DNA of 64,000 nt from Halalkalibaculum roseum (GTDB lineage Bacteria > Bacteroidota > Rhodothermia > Balneolales > Balneolaceae). Below the pieces are notes generated by a model, which did not search any database, was not told the DNA's origin, and worked only from the letters and a program-made list of their open reading frames with translations. A program made the translations under genes and the position numbers. How positions within the stretch are numbered: the first letter of the stretch is position 1; each line of letters opens with the position of its first letter. Shown in pieces: positions 35,580 to 45,216 of this stretch. The stretch is taken from positions 1-64,000 of the forward strand of contig NZ_JAALLT010000004.1 in NCBI RefSeq assembly GCF_011059145.1, read 5' to 3'.

Positions 35580-36065
35580 CTACTCTGCTTCAGTTGAACT
35601 CCAGCTGTTAATCTTACACTTCCACTCACCGTTTGGCTGTCGTTTCCATACTTTAACCCACTTACTTTTATCTTTTTTCACTTGCCCCTTTGACGATGTA
35701 AACGTAATCTCACAGTGACCTATGGCCCATGCCATATCTTCCGCACGGGCAATTTCTACGGTGTCCTGTTGACAATCAAGAAATAAATGCTCATCAGTGA
35801 ATAAGTTGGTGTAGAAGTCCGTAATAGATTTGAAACTGCTTAATGCCGGACGGTTCGGTGGCAGGAAAAGTGCATCGGGCGCCAAGAAAGTAGACCACTG
35901 CTTAATGTCCTTGTCATTTGCCGCATCGACCCAGTCTCGATATGCGGTGGTTATAGCCTGCTCATGGGCAGCAGGTTGAGCCAGTACCGGCTTCAATAGC
36001 ATGATAAAAAGGAGAGTAGTTAATAGAATGACACCAATGGTGTAAACTTTATAATATCGTATCAT
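35580..36065 (-). CDS. Secreted SnoaL-like/DUF4440 (NTF2-fold) protein
   Basis: This 161-residue protein has a signal peptide (VYTIGVILLTTLLFIMLLKP). The NTF2-like pocket sequence includes ITTAYRDWVDAANDKDIKQW, FLAPDALFLPPNRPAL and WVKVWKRQPNGEWKCKINSW, all typical of DUF4440. Members are small-molecule binding proteins or isomerases of unknown substrate. It lies 10 bp upstream of the membrane protein gene. Confidence 0.9.
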   Translation of the reverse strand: MIRYYKVYTIGVILLTTLLFIMLLKPVLAQPAAHEQAITTAYRDWVDAANDKDIKQWSTFLAPDALFLPPNRPALSSFKSITDFYTNLFTDEHLFLDCQQDTVEIARAEDMAWAIGHCEITFTSSKGQVKKDKSKWVKVWKRQPNGEWKCKINSWSSTEAE

Positions 36066-36281
36066 GGCTTACCTCCTAATTCTGATCAGATATTAATAAC
36101 TGGATTCAGAATGCTATCCGGCCTTCAGATATTATCCCATTAATTATATTGTAGTTATTTCTTGCGATTTATCCTACACCATCAGGAATAAACCTTCACA
36201 AATTTAATTTTCCGTAGCCAGGAGGTGGCTACTTTATTGCTGTATGATGGGTATGCAAACAGCGGAAATCTAATTATATCA

Positions 36282-36683
36282 TCAGGCAACCTTTAATCTA
36301 CCCGAGTGCCCAAATGTAACTTCAGCAATTGCGTCGGCTAGTTGTTTCCGTGAGATTGGTTTTGAAAGGAAAGTATGAAATGGATTTTCAAACGTACTTA
36401 CCGCTGCCTTATAAAGATCACAATTACCTGAAATGAATACGATTGGTACTTCTGAATGGTGCCATATAGCTCTAGCCGCTTCAATGCCATTTGTTTCTCC
36501 GGCAAGGCAAATGTCTAAAATAATCAAATCCGGCAGATGCTTTTCATAAGCTGTTGCTACCTCTTCACCTTTTGTTATGACATCGACAACCTCATAATTC
36601 AGTTGTTCAAGCAGTTTCCGTTCGACCAATGAAATAAGTCTATCGTCTTCAACTATTAGTACTTTGGTCTTGCGTAGCCTCAT
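36282..36683 (-). CDS. Stand-alone response regulator (CheY-like receiver)
   Basis: This 133-residue receiver domain has no output domain. Visible residues are the acidic pair in VLIVEDDRL, the phospho-acceptor Asp in DLIILDICLAG, the conserved switch Ser (VFISGN) and the Lys in FLSKPISRKQLADAI. Such proteins relay phosphoryl groups or act by protein contact. It lies directly upstream, in transcription order, of a giant propeller kinase, which is the natural partner. The divergent kinase at 41454 and the kinase at 29049 may also use it. Confidence 0.95.
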   Translation of the reverse strand: MRLRKTKVLIVEDDRLISLVERKLLEQLNYEVVDVITKGEEVATAYEKHLPDLIILDICLAGETNGIEAARAIWHHSEVPIVFISGNCDLYKAAVSTFENPFHTFLSKPISRKQLADAIAEVTFGHSGRLKVA

Positions 36684-36939
36684 AATTTCTCACCCCGATC
36701 ATTTTTTCAATGATACTTAACTACTAAAATCTTAAGATTTGGCGAGTATAAAACCAATTATAATTATTTAATCAACATATATGTTAATGTATATAATTGG
36801 ATAAGCTCTATGAACACAGGATATCACATAAATACTTTCCCTACTCCTGCAGTCTTAGCAGCTTAAAATAACCTGTCTCCGGAAGCTTTTTGGGTGACTA
36901 AAACCGCTTGAGCTTTTAAGGAGCCATTTTATTATGCGT

Positions 36940-39900
36940 TCAACTACTGATTGTTATTATGAACACGGTTTTGCCAGGCTCTGACTCAATGTCCAAACTG
37001 CCTCCGTGTGCTTTAATAATATCATTGGTAATACTCAGCCCGAGCCCTGTTCCCTGGTTTCCTTTTTTGGTCGTAAAAAATGGCTGCAGGATTTTGTCCT
37101 TCATCTCCTCCGGAATTCCGGGACCGTTGTCTTCAATCTCGATGATAACGTTAGAGCCTTTTTGACGGGTGCGGGCGGTTAATCTTGGCTCGTAATCGTT
37201 CGAAGAGTCATCCCCCAGTTCGCTCTGCTGACTCCCGCTTTCTTCCGAAGAGCCCACTTCGAGAGAAGGTGACTTTTTATTTTTTACATGCGACTTTTCA
37301 CTCAACTTCTCCCTCATCGCATCAAACGCGTTATTACACAAATTCAAGATCACACGGCTAAAATCCTCACCAAGCATTTCGACTTCGCCGACGTTTTCAT
37401 CAAGATCCAGCACAATGTCTACGTTGATGGGATTTTTCCTGGCACGCATCCCATGAAAGGCAAGATTAACGTACTCTTTGATTAGTGGATTGAGAGGTGT
37501 TGGGGCCATCTCGCCGGAACCGCCACGGCTGTGCTCAAGCATGGATTTGACGATCCTGTCGGCCCGGCTACCGTGGTCATGTATTTTACTCAGATTTCGA
37601 GAAATATCTTTTGCCAACAATTCTGCCTCTTCCAGCTTACCGCCTTTCATTTCATCAATCAGCTCATCTATCATTTCTAAACTCAAATCAGAAAAATTAT
37701 TCACAAAATTCAACGGGTTCTTAATCTCATGGGCGATTCCGGCGGTCAGCTGACCGAGTGAAGCTAATTTCTCCTGTTGAATCAATTGATCCTGAGCAGC
37801 AGTTAATTTCTCGATTGAGTCTTCAAGGTCAGAATAGGCATCCTGTAATTCTCGAGAATACTTCTTCTCCTGTTCCAATTCTCTTTCCTTTGCACGTTCC
37901 CGTTCTCTGGCAATCAGACGCCTTCGTTGAAGCCGATCTACAGCAAAAATGCCACTGATAAACATCAAGCCGTAAAGTCCATATGCCCACCAGGTTTGGT
38001 ACCAAGGTGGCAGAATGGTTAGCGTCACTGATGCACCTTCCTCGTTCCATGCGCCGTCGGCATTCGATGCCAGAACGTTAAAAGTATACTCACCCGGAGC
38101 CAGATTTGTATAGGTTGCCAGTCGACGGTTACCGGCGTCAACCCAGTGTTCATCAAAGCCAACCAGCTGATATTTATACTGATTTTTTGATGGGTTACTG
38201 TAGTGAAGCCCCACATATTCGAAAGCCACTTCGCTTTGATCATAATCAATGGTAATCTCACTCTCTTTTTCAATCTGCTCATCAAACGGCTCATCCGGCC
38301 CGGGCAGCACCGTCTCATTGAAAAGTCTGAAGTCAGAAATTACCACCTGTGGTGGGATAGTATTGGTACTGAGATTTTCAGGTTTGAATGCTGTGATGCC
38401 ATCTTTATGACCAAAGTACAGAATGCCATTTGCACCCTTAGCGAAAGCAAATTGACTGTGTTCAAGCTGAATGAGCCCGTCTTCCAGCCCGTAGTTTCTG
38501 AAACTGTTCTCGTCCGGATAAAAATTGCTAATGCCCCGGTTCGTGCTGATCCAGAGGGTTCTGTTGTCATCTTCAAGAATTCCATAAATAGCATTATTGG
38601 GGAGTCCGTCATTTGTGGTAAAATGCGTTACTTCACCACTTCCGATGTCTAACCGATTCAGCCCCCCATCTGCGGTTCCCACCCATAAAATGCCGGGTTC
38701 ATTGTCGCGTTGCGTAATTACTAAAATCGAATTTGAGCTTAGGCTGTTAGTATCTGAAGGGTCGTATCTATAAATGGTATGGTCACCGTTTTCAGGATCC
38801 ACTTGTATCAAACCTTCCAACGAACCAGCCCAAAGACTGCCTTCTAAATCATAAAAGAGGTAGAAAATGGGTGGATTATTAAAGTTCTCACCCCTAATGG
38901 GCACATCGGTAAAGCTTCCATTTTCTACATTAAAAAGTTTCAATCCACTGTATGTACCGACCCAGAACTCATTTTTACTTTTAGCTTTCTGGACAATTGA
39001 AGCAATGAAATTTGACGCTAAATTTTCACCTACCGGTCTGCGTAAAAAACGGGTTGCTGTACCTGTTTGTCTATCGAATAGATTAAGTCCTCGACTTGTA
39101 CCAACCCAAAATCTACCAGAGCTATCCTCTGTAATTGCAAAGGTTTCACGATCGGTAATTGATTGGGGATTATCAGGATCATGCTCATAACGAGTGACGG
39201 TTCCGGTTTCCAGATCGATACGGTTAAGATAGAACTCTGCTGAGTTGCCGGTCCCTGCCCAAAGCGTTTGATTTTGATCTTCATAAAGCCCCCAAGCGCT
39301 GTTTGGTCCCAGGCTTTGAGGATCTTGCGGATCGTGACGAAGATGCAGAAAATTTGCTGACGAAGGTGTAAACTGGCTTATCCCGTCTGTTGTATGGCCA
39401 ATCCATAAATTCCCCGTGCGATCTGCGGTAATATTGGTTGCCGTATTATTTATGATACTGTTTGAATTTCCCGGATCATGTTGATAGAAGATGAACTCCT
39501 TCGTTCGTGTGTCAAACCGTACCAAACCCGTATTATAACCTACAGCCCACAAGATAGAAGGGTTTTCAGGGTCGGGTGAGATATCAGCCAACTCAATAGT
39601 AGCTTGTCCCATTTCACCTGTCTTATCAGGCATATATCGGGTATAGTCTCCGGTGGCTGAATTGAGCTTCACAAATCCATTGCCCGTCGCCAGCCAGACA
39701 ATTTCAGATGATTCCGGTGGATGGTACTGGCTGGAGACAATGAATGAAACATATGAAGAGTCTTCTAGCGGCTCTAAATATCGGTTTATCTCCCCGGTTT
39801 TGGGATTAATCCGGTTAATTCCCTCCCGGGTCCCAATCCAGATATTACCTGCCGCATCTCCTGTAATCTGAGTTATAATATTACTACTCAAACTGTTTGA

Positions 39901-40485
39901 GTCATCAGGGTCGTGTTGGTAACGAACAAAATAATCTGTGCTATCGGCCGGTAAACGACTGACTCCATTAATTGATGATGCTACCCAGAGATCACCGTTG
40001 GTTGCTAAATATATGTCTTCAATGGAATTAGATACAATCGTGGTTGAATCTGATGGGTCGTTGACAAAATTTGAAAACGTTTGATTTTTACGATTAAACC
40101 GGTTCAGCCCCCCACCTATCGTTCCCACCCAAATGTCGCCATTTGATGCTTCTTCCAGGGCATTCGTTCCGCTTACTGATAACGATGTGGTATCGAATGG
40201 AACAGACGAGTATATCTCAAATTCATACCCGTTGTAGCGATGAAGTCCGCCCTGTGTGGCAATCCACATATATCCAAAACTATCCTGTAGTATACTCTCA
40301 GCAGAGTATTGAGCCATTCCATCTTCAAGGTTCAGATTTTCGAACCGAAGGGTAGGGACATCTGAGAATAGAATGGCACGCTCTGGAGCTTCCGGCTGAA
40401 GAGTTTGAGCTTTCGTATTCTGAGAGACCAATAAAATAAGAATGAAAAAACAACTGACCGCGAATATCTTTTTTAACACGAACAA
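36940..40485 (-). CDS. Giant membrane sensor histidine kinase with two-component propeller repeats
   Basis: This 1181-residue protein has a signal peptide (FFILILLVSQNTKAQ). About fourteen propeller blades follow, repeating the DGDLWVGTxGGGLNRF-like pattern (two 7-bladed propellers, to about residue 730). A Y_Y_Y beta domain (YTNLAPGEYTFNVLASNADG), one transmembrane helix (WWAYGLYGLMFISGIFAVD) and a coiled coil come next. HisKA (EKLASLGQLTAGIAHEIKNP) and HATPase_c (NLCNNAFDAMREK, IEDNGPGIPEEM, GNQGTGLGLSITND) complete it. It senses an extracellular or periplasmic ligand, often a glycan in related systems. Unlike Bacteroides HTCS proteins it has no receiver or AraC output. It is divergent from the 41454 kinase. 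Confidence 0.96.
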   Translation of the reverse strand: MFVLKKIFAVSCFFILILLVSQNTKAQTLQPEAPERAILFSDVPTLRFENLNLEDGMAQYSAESILQDSFGYMWIATQGGLHRYNGYEFEIYSSVPFDTTSLSVSGTNALEEASNGDIWVGTIGGGLNRFNRKNQTFSNFVNDPSDSTTIVSNSIEDIYLATNGDLWVASSINGVSRLPADSTDYFVRYQHDPDDSNSLSSNIITQITGDAAGNIWIGTREGINRINPKTGEINRYLEPLEDSSYVSFIVSSQYHPPESSEIVWLATGNGFVKLNSATGDYTRYMPDKTGEMGQATIELADISPDPENPSILWAVGYNTGLVRFDTRTKEFIFYQHDPGNSNSIINNTATNITADRTGNLWIGHTTDGISQFTPSSANFLHLRHDPQDPQSLGPNSAWGLYEDQNQTLWAGTGNSAEFYLNRIDLETGTVTRYEHDPDNPQSITDRETFAITEDSSGRFWVGTSRGLNLFDRQTGTATRFLRRPVGENLASNFIASIVQKAKSKNEFWVGTYSGLKLFNVENGSFTDVPIRGENFNNPPIFYLFYDLEGSLWAGSLEGLIQVDPENGDHTIYRYDPSDTNSLSSNSILVITQRDNEPGILWVGTADGGLNRLDIGSGEVTHFTTNDGLPNNAIYGILEDDNRTLWISTNRGISNFYPDENSFRNYGLEDGLIQLEHSQFAFAKGANGILYFGHKDGITAFKPENLSTNTIPPQVVISDFRLFNETVLPGPDEPFDEQIEKESEITIDYDQSEVAFEYVGLHYSNPSKNQYKYQLVGFDEHWVDAGNRRLATYTNLAPGEYTFNVLASNADGAWNEEGASVTLTILPPWYQTWWAYGLYGLMFISGIFAVDRLQRRRLIARERERAKERELEQEKKYSRELQDAYSDLEDSIEKLTAAQDQLIQQEKLASLGQLTAGIAHEIKNPLNFVNNFSDLSLEMIDELIDEMKGGKLEEAELLAKDISRNLSKIHDHGSRADRIVKSMLEHSRGGSGEMAPTPLNPLIKEYVNLAFHGMRARKNPINVDIVLDLDENVGEVEMLGEDFSRVILNLCNNAFDAMREKLSEKSHVKNKKSPSLEVGSSEESGSQQSELGDDSSNDYEPRLTARTRQKGSNVIIEIEDNGPGIPEEMKDKILQPFFTTKKGNQGTGLGLSITNDIIKAHGGSLDIESEPGKTVFIITISS

Positions 40486-40536
40486 AAATTAGTTAAATGT
40501 AAACTATAAATTTCATTCTCTTCATCTTACAGTAGA

Positions 40537-40665
40537 GAATAACATTGACCTCCAAACTACCCTAATGCACTTCTATAATATCTTTGATTATACTTAGATC
40601 TGATGCTCCTTATTATGTGGTAAAAAACGGCTTAGATATATTTCCTTGTCTCAGGAATTCATGAA
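40537..40665 (-). pseudogene. Relic of a histidine-kinase C-terminus
   Basis: The stretch matches, with many changes and deletions, the 3' part of the propeller-kinase genes that encodes the second half of HATPase_c. Shared landmarks include TCCAAACTnCC, CTTCTATAATATC, GATTATACTTAG, GGTAAAAAACGGCT and TCAGGAATTC. It has no open frame. It suggests a third kinase once lay here or that duplication preceded divergence. Confidence 0.65.
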
Positions 40666-41453
40666 CATAGGAAGTACAATCAAGTCGATTAATAGACTAA
40701 TTTTCAGCAATATAGCTATAAACCATAAAAAGACAACTATAGGCATATTGTATGTTATTTAAATGAATAAACTTTCTCTTTGGGTATACTGCAAAGACTG
40801 TTGCGGTTGAGACATGAAGAAAGGCTGCTTTCAGCTATTCGCAAATTAACAGTGAACCAGGTACACACTCCCTACAAGTATTACGACAGACACGATATCT
40901 TTTTTGAAAAATTTGAACGAAAATTCACTTAATGCAGGGTTAAAATAATCCGAAAATCAGGTCGGTATGTCGACGATTCTATCCGGGAAAAATAATCTCG
41001 CTTCAAACCATCAATAAAAAAGTGAAAATATCAGAACCGGTAATACAACCGGACAAAGTTTTGGAGCCTCACTATAAATAATCACTTATGGTAAACCTTT
41101 TTCAGCACTGATTTTGATACCATATCGAATTTAGCTAAAATTATTTAGGTGCCTATTTAACTTCTATTTAGTAATAAATTTTCTATCGTTGACTAATAGC
41201 CGAAAATATTGATTGCTACGACTTGAGCGTACCAGGTAATAATCTTCTCAGGCCGTGTTTGTGGTTTAGTACTTTCCTTAAAACTTAGTGGGCTGTACTA
41301 AAAACTTTAAATGAGCGAAAATAGGAGCCACCGAGACATGATTTTGACGTGCAATTCGGCATGTTATTGCAGTAGTATGAAGGGGGATATACTGATGTAT
41401 AACCCCAATCAGGGAGTTATTTGATAGTTACTTGTATAACATGAGATATAAAC
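40666..41453. other. Long spacer upstream of the plus-strand propeller kinase
   Basis: Nearly 0.8 kb of AT-rich sequence has no gene or RNA that I recognise. It probably holds the promoter of the 41454 kinase. Confidence 0.45.
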
Positions 41454-44400
41454 ATGAAAATTATTATAACATGTAGCCTATTAGTAGTAGCAGTATACTG
41501 TTTACATGTTAATGATCTGTCAGCTCAAACCGCTGATCAGCTGATAGATAATGCTCTGTTAACACTCGGGCAAGATTCAGAAAGCCCGGAGCTAGGCCCT
41601 GTTGAATTCGAACTGATTGACGCTCCCGGTATCGCTATTACAGAAGATCCGAATGGGTTTATGTGGTTTGGGGGAAGTGATGGCCTTTATCGCTACGATG
41701 GTCATGAGTATGTTCACTTCAGGCATGAACCACAAGACTCAATGTCTCTATCCGACAATTGGGTGGAGAGTTTGTATGCCGACTCCGAAGGTATGGTTTG
41801 GGTCGGTACATTTGGCGGAGGTCTTAATCGTTTTGATCTTGAAACCAATACATTTACTCATTTTCGACATCAAGCAGAAAACCCGGCAAGTCTAAGTCAA
41901 GACACGGTTACGGCAATAATTGAAGATAGTAAAGGCACACTTTGGATAGGTACGCATGGCGGGCTTAACCGATACGATAAAAAAAGCGGAACATTCACCC
42001 GGTACCTTCACGACCCTGAAGATCCAACCAGCCTCAGCAACAATCAGGTACGAACATTATATGAAGACGCTGAGGGTACACTTTGGATCGGTACCGGCAG
42101 TCCTAATCTTACTGAAACTCCCGGTGCTGGAGGGGGGCTTAATCGCTTTCACCCGGAAACGCAAACATTCACTCAATATCTACATGACCCGGGTGACTCA
42201 ACGAGCCTGATCAACAACAAAATAATGAGTCTCTATGAAGATTCTCGGGGCACGTTTTGGGTGGGAACCAGCGGTGATGGGCTTCATTCTATGAATCGAA
42301 AGACGGGCAACTTTATCCGGCATCGTTTTGACCCTAAAGAACCCACTAAACTAAGTCGCCCTTTTATATCTGGAAGTACAGGAGTTGAAGATGGTTGTGT
42401 AGGATTTCGTTGCGGTGGGGTTTCTTTTATTCATGAAGACCCGCATGGAATACTTTGGATTGGTGGTCTTGAAGGGGGCCTAAATCGCTATGATTTACAA
42501 ACAGGGGCTATGAGTCACCACGAGTCTACCAACAGCAGTCTATTTGACAATAGCATATGGTCCGCTCATGAATCCAATGATGGAACACTTTGGATAGGAG
42601 CCTGGTCCGGTATGTACAAGGTGTATGCATCTGTTAACTCATTCCCTTTATTTCAAAATGCCGGTGACTTTATAATTTCATTTACCGAAGATTCAGATCA
42701 TAATATTTGGATCGGTAACTGGTACTCTTCTCTTTATAAGATTGACAGAACTAATGGATTCTATACAAATTATATTCCTCAAGAGAATGATTCTACTAGC
42801 CTGCATTCCCTATCAGTAGTGGCTACGAGGATAGATCCGTCTGGTAATCTTTTTGTTTTATATGGCAATGGAGGGTTCAGTCAATATAATAACTCCAAAG
42901 ATTCATTTGAGCATTTTTTTATGGCGCCCGAAATCAGAACCGAATTGGACAACAGCAGAGCATTTGTTGAGGATACCCAAAAACGGTTATGGGTTGGTAC
43001 CATAGAGAAGGGACTCTACCAACTGGACCTGCAATCGGAAACTATAGTCAATCATTATACCAAAATTCAGGATGACTCCACGAGCTTAATTGATAATACA
43101 ATTCAGGTCATTCATGAGTCCAAAAATGGAGACTTGTGGATAGGTACAGAGAATGGACTTAATACGTTTAAGAAAAATAGTAACAGATTTTCATCTGAAA
43201 TCGCATTCCAAAGATTTCTTGAGGGTAAATTTATTAATTCCGTTTTTGAGGATCTTGAAGGAAACATATGGATAGGAACCTGGGGAGACGGTTTGTATTC
43301 ATTTAATCTTATCACCGGGAGGAGCCAGCATTATTCTACTAGTGACGGCCTGCCATCTGATAAAGTGGCTGCTATTCTTGAAGGTGATGATGATTTTTTT
43401 TGGATCAGCACCTCGGAAGGACAACGAAGTAATCCAACACATGGAAAAATTTCACGGTTTGATCCAAAAGAGAAATCATTCATAAATTTTGGCAGTCATG
43501 ATGGACTTCCTGAAATAGGCTTCTTAAATGCTGCCTTAAAAACCCATGACGGATTGCTTTTCTTTGGTGGTGTAGGTGGATTTACAATAGTTGACCCCAC
43601 AAAAATACATGAGCCGATAAAACATTCTCCCAAAATAGCCCTGACAGGGTTTCGAATATCCAATGAAGAAATATTACAGGCCCCTAATGGAATTTTAGAG
43701 CGACCCGTTTATTTGGAGGACTCCATTGAGCTTTCGTACCAACAGAATGATGTGACTTTCGATTACACGGCATTTTCTTATAGTGATTCAGAACAGATTC
43801 AATATGAGTATCAATTGAAACCTTACGATTCAGAATGGGTAAGTGCCCGGTCTCAACGCAGTGCCCGCTATTCCCAAATTCCACCGGGCGAGTACCAATT
43901 CCGAGTGCGATTCATTGATGGTAGAGGTGCCTATAGTGCAAATGAAGCTGCAATAGGCATCAGAATTTTGTCTCCCTGGTGGCGTACTTGGTGGGGTTAT
44001 GGGCTGTATGCTCTTGTTTTTGCAGCTGGCGTGTATGCTGTTGACCGTTTTCAACGACGTCGACTGATTGCAAAAGAACGGGAAAAAGTCCATGAGAGAG
44101 AACTTGAGCAAGCCAAGGAAATTGAAAGAGCGTACCAAAAACTTGAAACGACTCATAAAAAATTAGCAAGTGCCCATGAAAATCTGAAATCAGCCCAGGA
44201 TCAGCTGGTACAGCAGGAGAAACTTGCAAGTTTAGGTCAGCTGACTGCTGGGATTGCACATGAGATTAAAAACCCGCTCAACTTTGTAACTAACTTTTCG
44301 GATTTGTCAATTGAAATGATTGAAGAGGCTCGAGTGGAGCTTCAGGCCTTAAGTAATCAACTTGCAACTGAAGATCGGAAGAGAGTCGATGAAACGCTTG

Positions 44401-44993
44401 AGATTCTTGATGACGTTAAACCTAACCTCGAAAAAATTCAAGCCCACGGAAAACGTGCCGACCGCATTGTCAAATCTATGCTACAACACAGCAAGGGCGG
44501 AACCGGCAAAAGAGAACTGAACGATTTGAATGCCATCGTCAAAGAGTTTACCAATCTTTCTTTTCATGGAATGCGAGCTAGCAAGCAACCGATTGACGTA
44601 ATAATCGATCTTCAGTTGGATGATACTGTAGGTAAGGTGACGCTAATTGGAGAAGACTTTAGCAGGGTTATTGTAAACCTGTGCAATAATGCATTTGATG
44701 CAATGAGAGAGAAGCTTTCAGAAAATCCTGATGAAAACTATAAACCGAAATTGACAGTCAGGACCCTTCGAAAAGAGGATACTGTAACCATCGAAATCCA
44801 GGATAATGGACCGGGCATCCCGGATGATATTAAAGACAAAATCCTACAGCCATTTTTTACCACGAAGCATGGAAATGCAGGAACCGGGCTCGGACTGAGC
44901 ATTACTCACGATATTATTAAAGCACATGGAGGAGGCATTGATATCAAATCCAGTTGCCAGGGTACAATATTCTCCGTAACATTGATAACGTAA
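41454..44993 (+). CDS. Giant membrane sensor histidine kinase with propeller repeats (second copy)
   Basis: This 1179-residue protein is built like the kinase at 36940: signal peptide (CSLLVVAVYCLHVNDLSAQ), two-component-type propeller blades (GTLWIGTHGGLNRYDKKSG), Y_Y_Y domain (YSQIPPGEYQFRVRFIDGRG), helix (WWGYGLYALVFAAGVYAVD), coiled coil, HisKA (EKLASLGQLTAGIAHEIKNP) and HATPase_c (NLCNNAFDAMREK, IQDNGPGIPDDIKDK, GNAGTGLGLSITHD). Two propellers are visible and one blade has an insertion with CVGFRCGG. The sensor half is much more divergent than the catalytic half, so the two kinases probably see different ligands and may share one regulator. Confidence 0.96.
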   Translation: MKIIITCSLLVVAVYCLHVNDLSAQTADQLIDNALLTLGQDSESPELGPVEFELIDAPGIAITEDPNGFMWFGGSDGLYRYDGHEYVHFRHEPQDSMSLSDNWVESLYADSEGMVWVGTFGGGLNRFDLETNTFTHFRHQAENPASLSQDTVTAIIEDSKGTLWIGTHGGLNRYDKKSGTFTRYLHDPEDPTSLSNNQVRTLYEDAEGTLWIGTGSPNLTETPGAGGGLNRFHPETQTFTQYLHDPGDSTSLINNKIMSLYEDSRGTFWVGTSGDGLHSMNRKTGNFIRHRFDPKEPTKLSRPFISGSTGVEDGCVGFRCGGVSFIHEDPHGILWIGGLEGGLNRYDLQTGAMSHHESTNSSLFDNSIWSAHESNDGTLWIGAWSGMYKVYASVNSFPLFQNAGDFIISFTEDSDHNIWIGNWYSSLYKIDRTNGFYTNYIPQENDSTSLHSLSVVATRIDPSGNLFVLYGNGGFSQYNNSKDSFEHFFMAPEIRTELDNSRAFVEDTQKRLWVGTIEKGLYQLDLQSETIVNHYTKIQDDSTSLIDNTIQVIHESKNGDLWIGTENGLNTFKKNSNRFSSEIAFQRFLEGKFINSVFEDLEGNIWIGTWGDGLYSFNLITGRSQHYSTSDGLPSDKVAAILEGDDDFFWISTSEGQRSNPTHGKISRFDPKEKSFINFGSHDGLPEIGFLNAALKTHDGLLFFGGVGGFTIVDPTKIHEPIKHSPKIALTGFRISNEEILQAPNGILERPVYLEDSIELSYQQNDVTFDYTAFSYSDSEQIQYEYQLKPYDSEWVSARSQRSARYSQIPPGEYQFRVRFIDGRGAYSANEAAIGIRILSPWWRTWWGYGLYALVFAAGVYAVDRFQRRRLIAKEREKVHERELEQAKEIERAYQKLETTHKKLASAHENLKSAQDQLVQQEKLASLGQLTAGIAHEIKNPLNFVTNFSDLSIEMIEEARVELQALSNQLATEDRKRVDETLEILDDVKPNLEKIQAHGKRADRIVKSMLQHSKGGTGKRELNDLNAIVKEFTNLSFHGMRASKQPIDVIIDLQLDDTVGKVTLIGEDFSRVIVNLCNNAFDAMREKLSENPDENYKPKLTVRTLRKEDTVTIEIQDNGPGIPDDIKDKILQPFFTTKHGNAGTGLGLSITHDIIKAHGGGIDIKSSCQGTIFSVTLIT

Positions 44994-45216
44994 ATGTACG
45001 TTTAAATGGTCCATATGAGGCTGTTAAAGCCGGCTTCATTTACTGCCTCCATTAGAACTATTTACTATAGGTTTCAGGATTTGAGTAAATAAGTAATCAA
45101 TCATGACCATTTCCAGAGCAAGCAAACGAGAAGGCATATCCATTGATATTTGTGTCAGCTAAATTCCCTCAAATTCCTTCGATTAATGGATTGACTTGCA
45201 GAACAACTACATCGGC

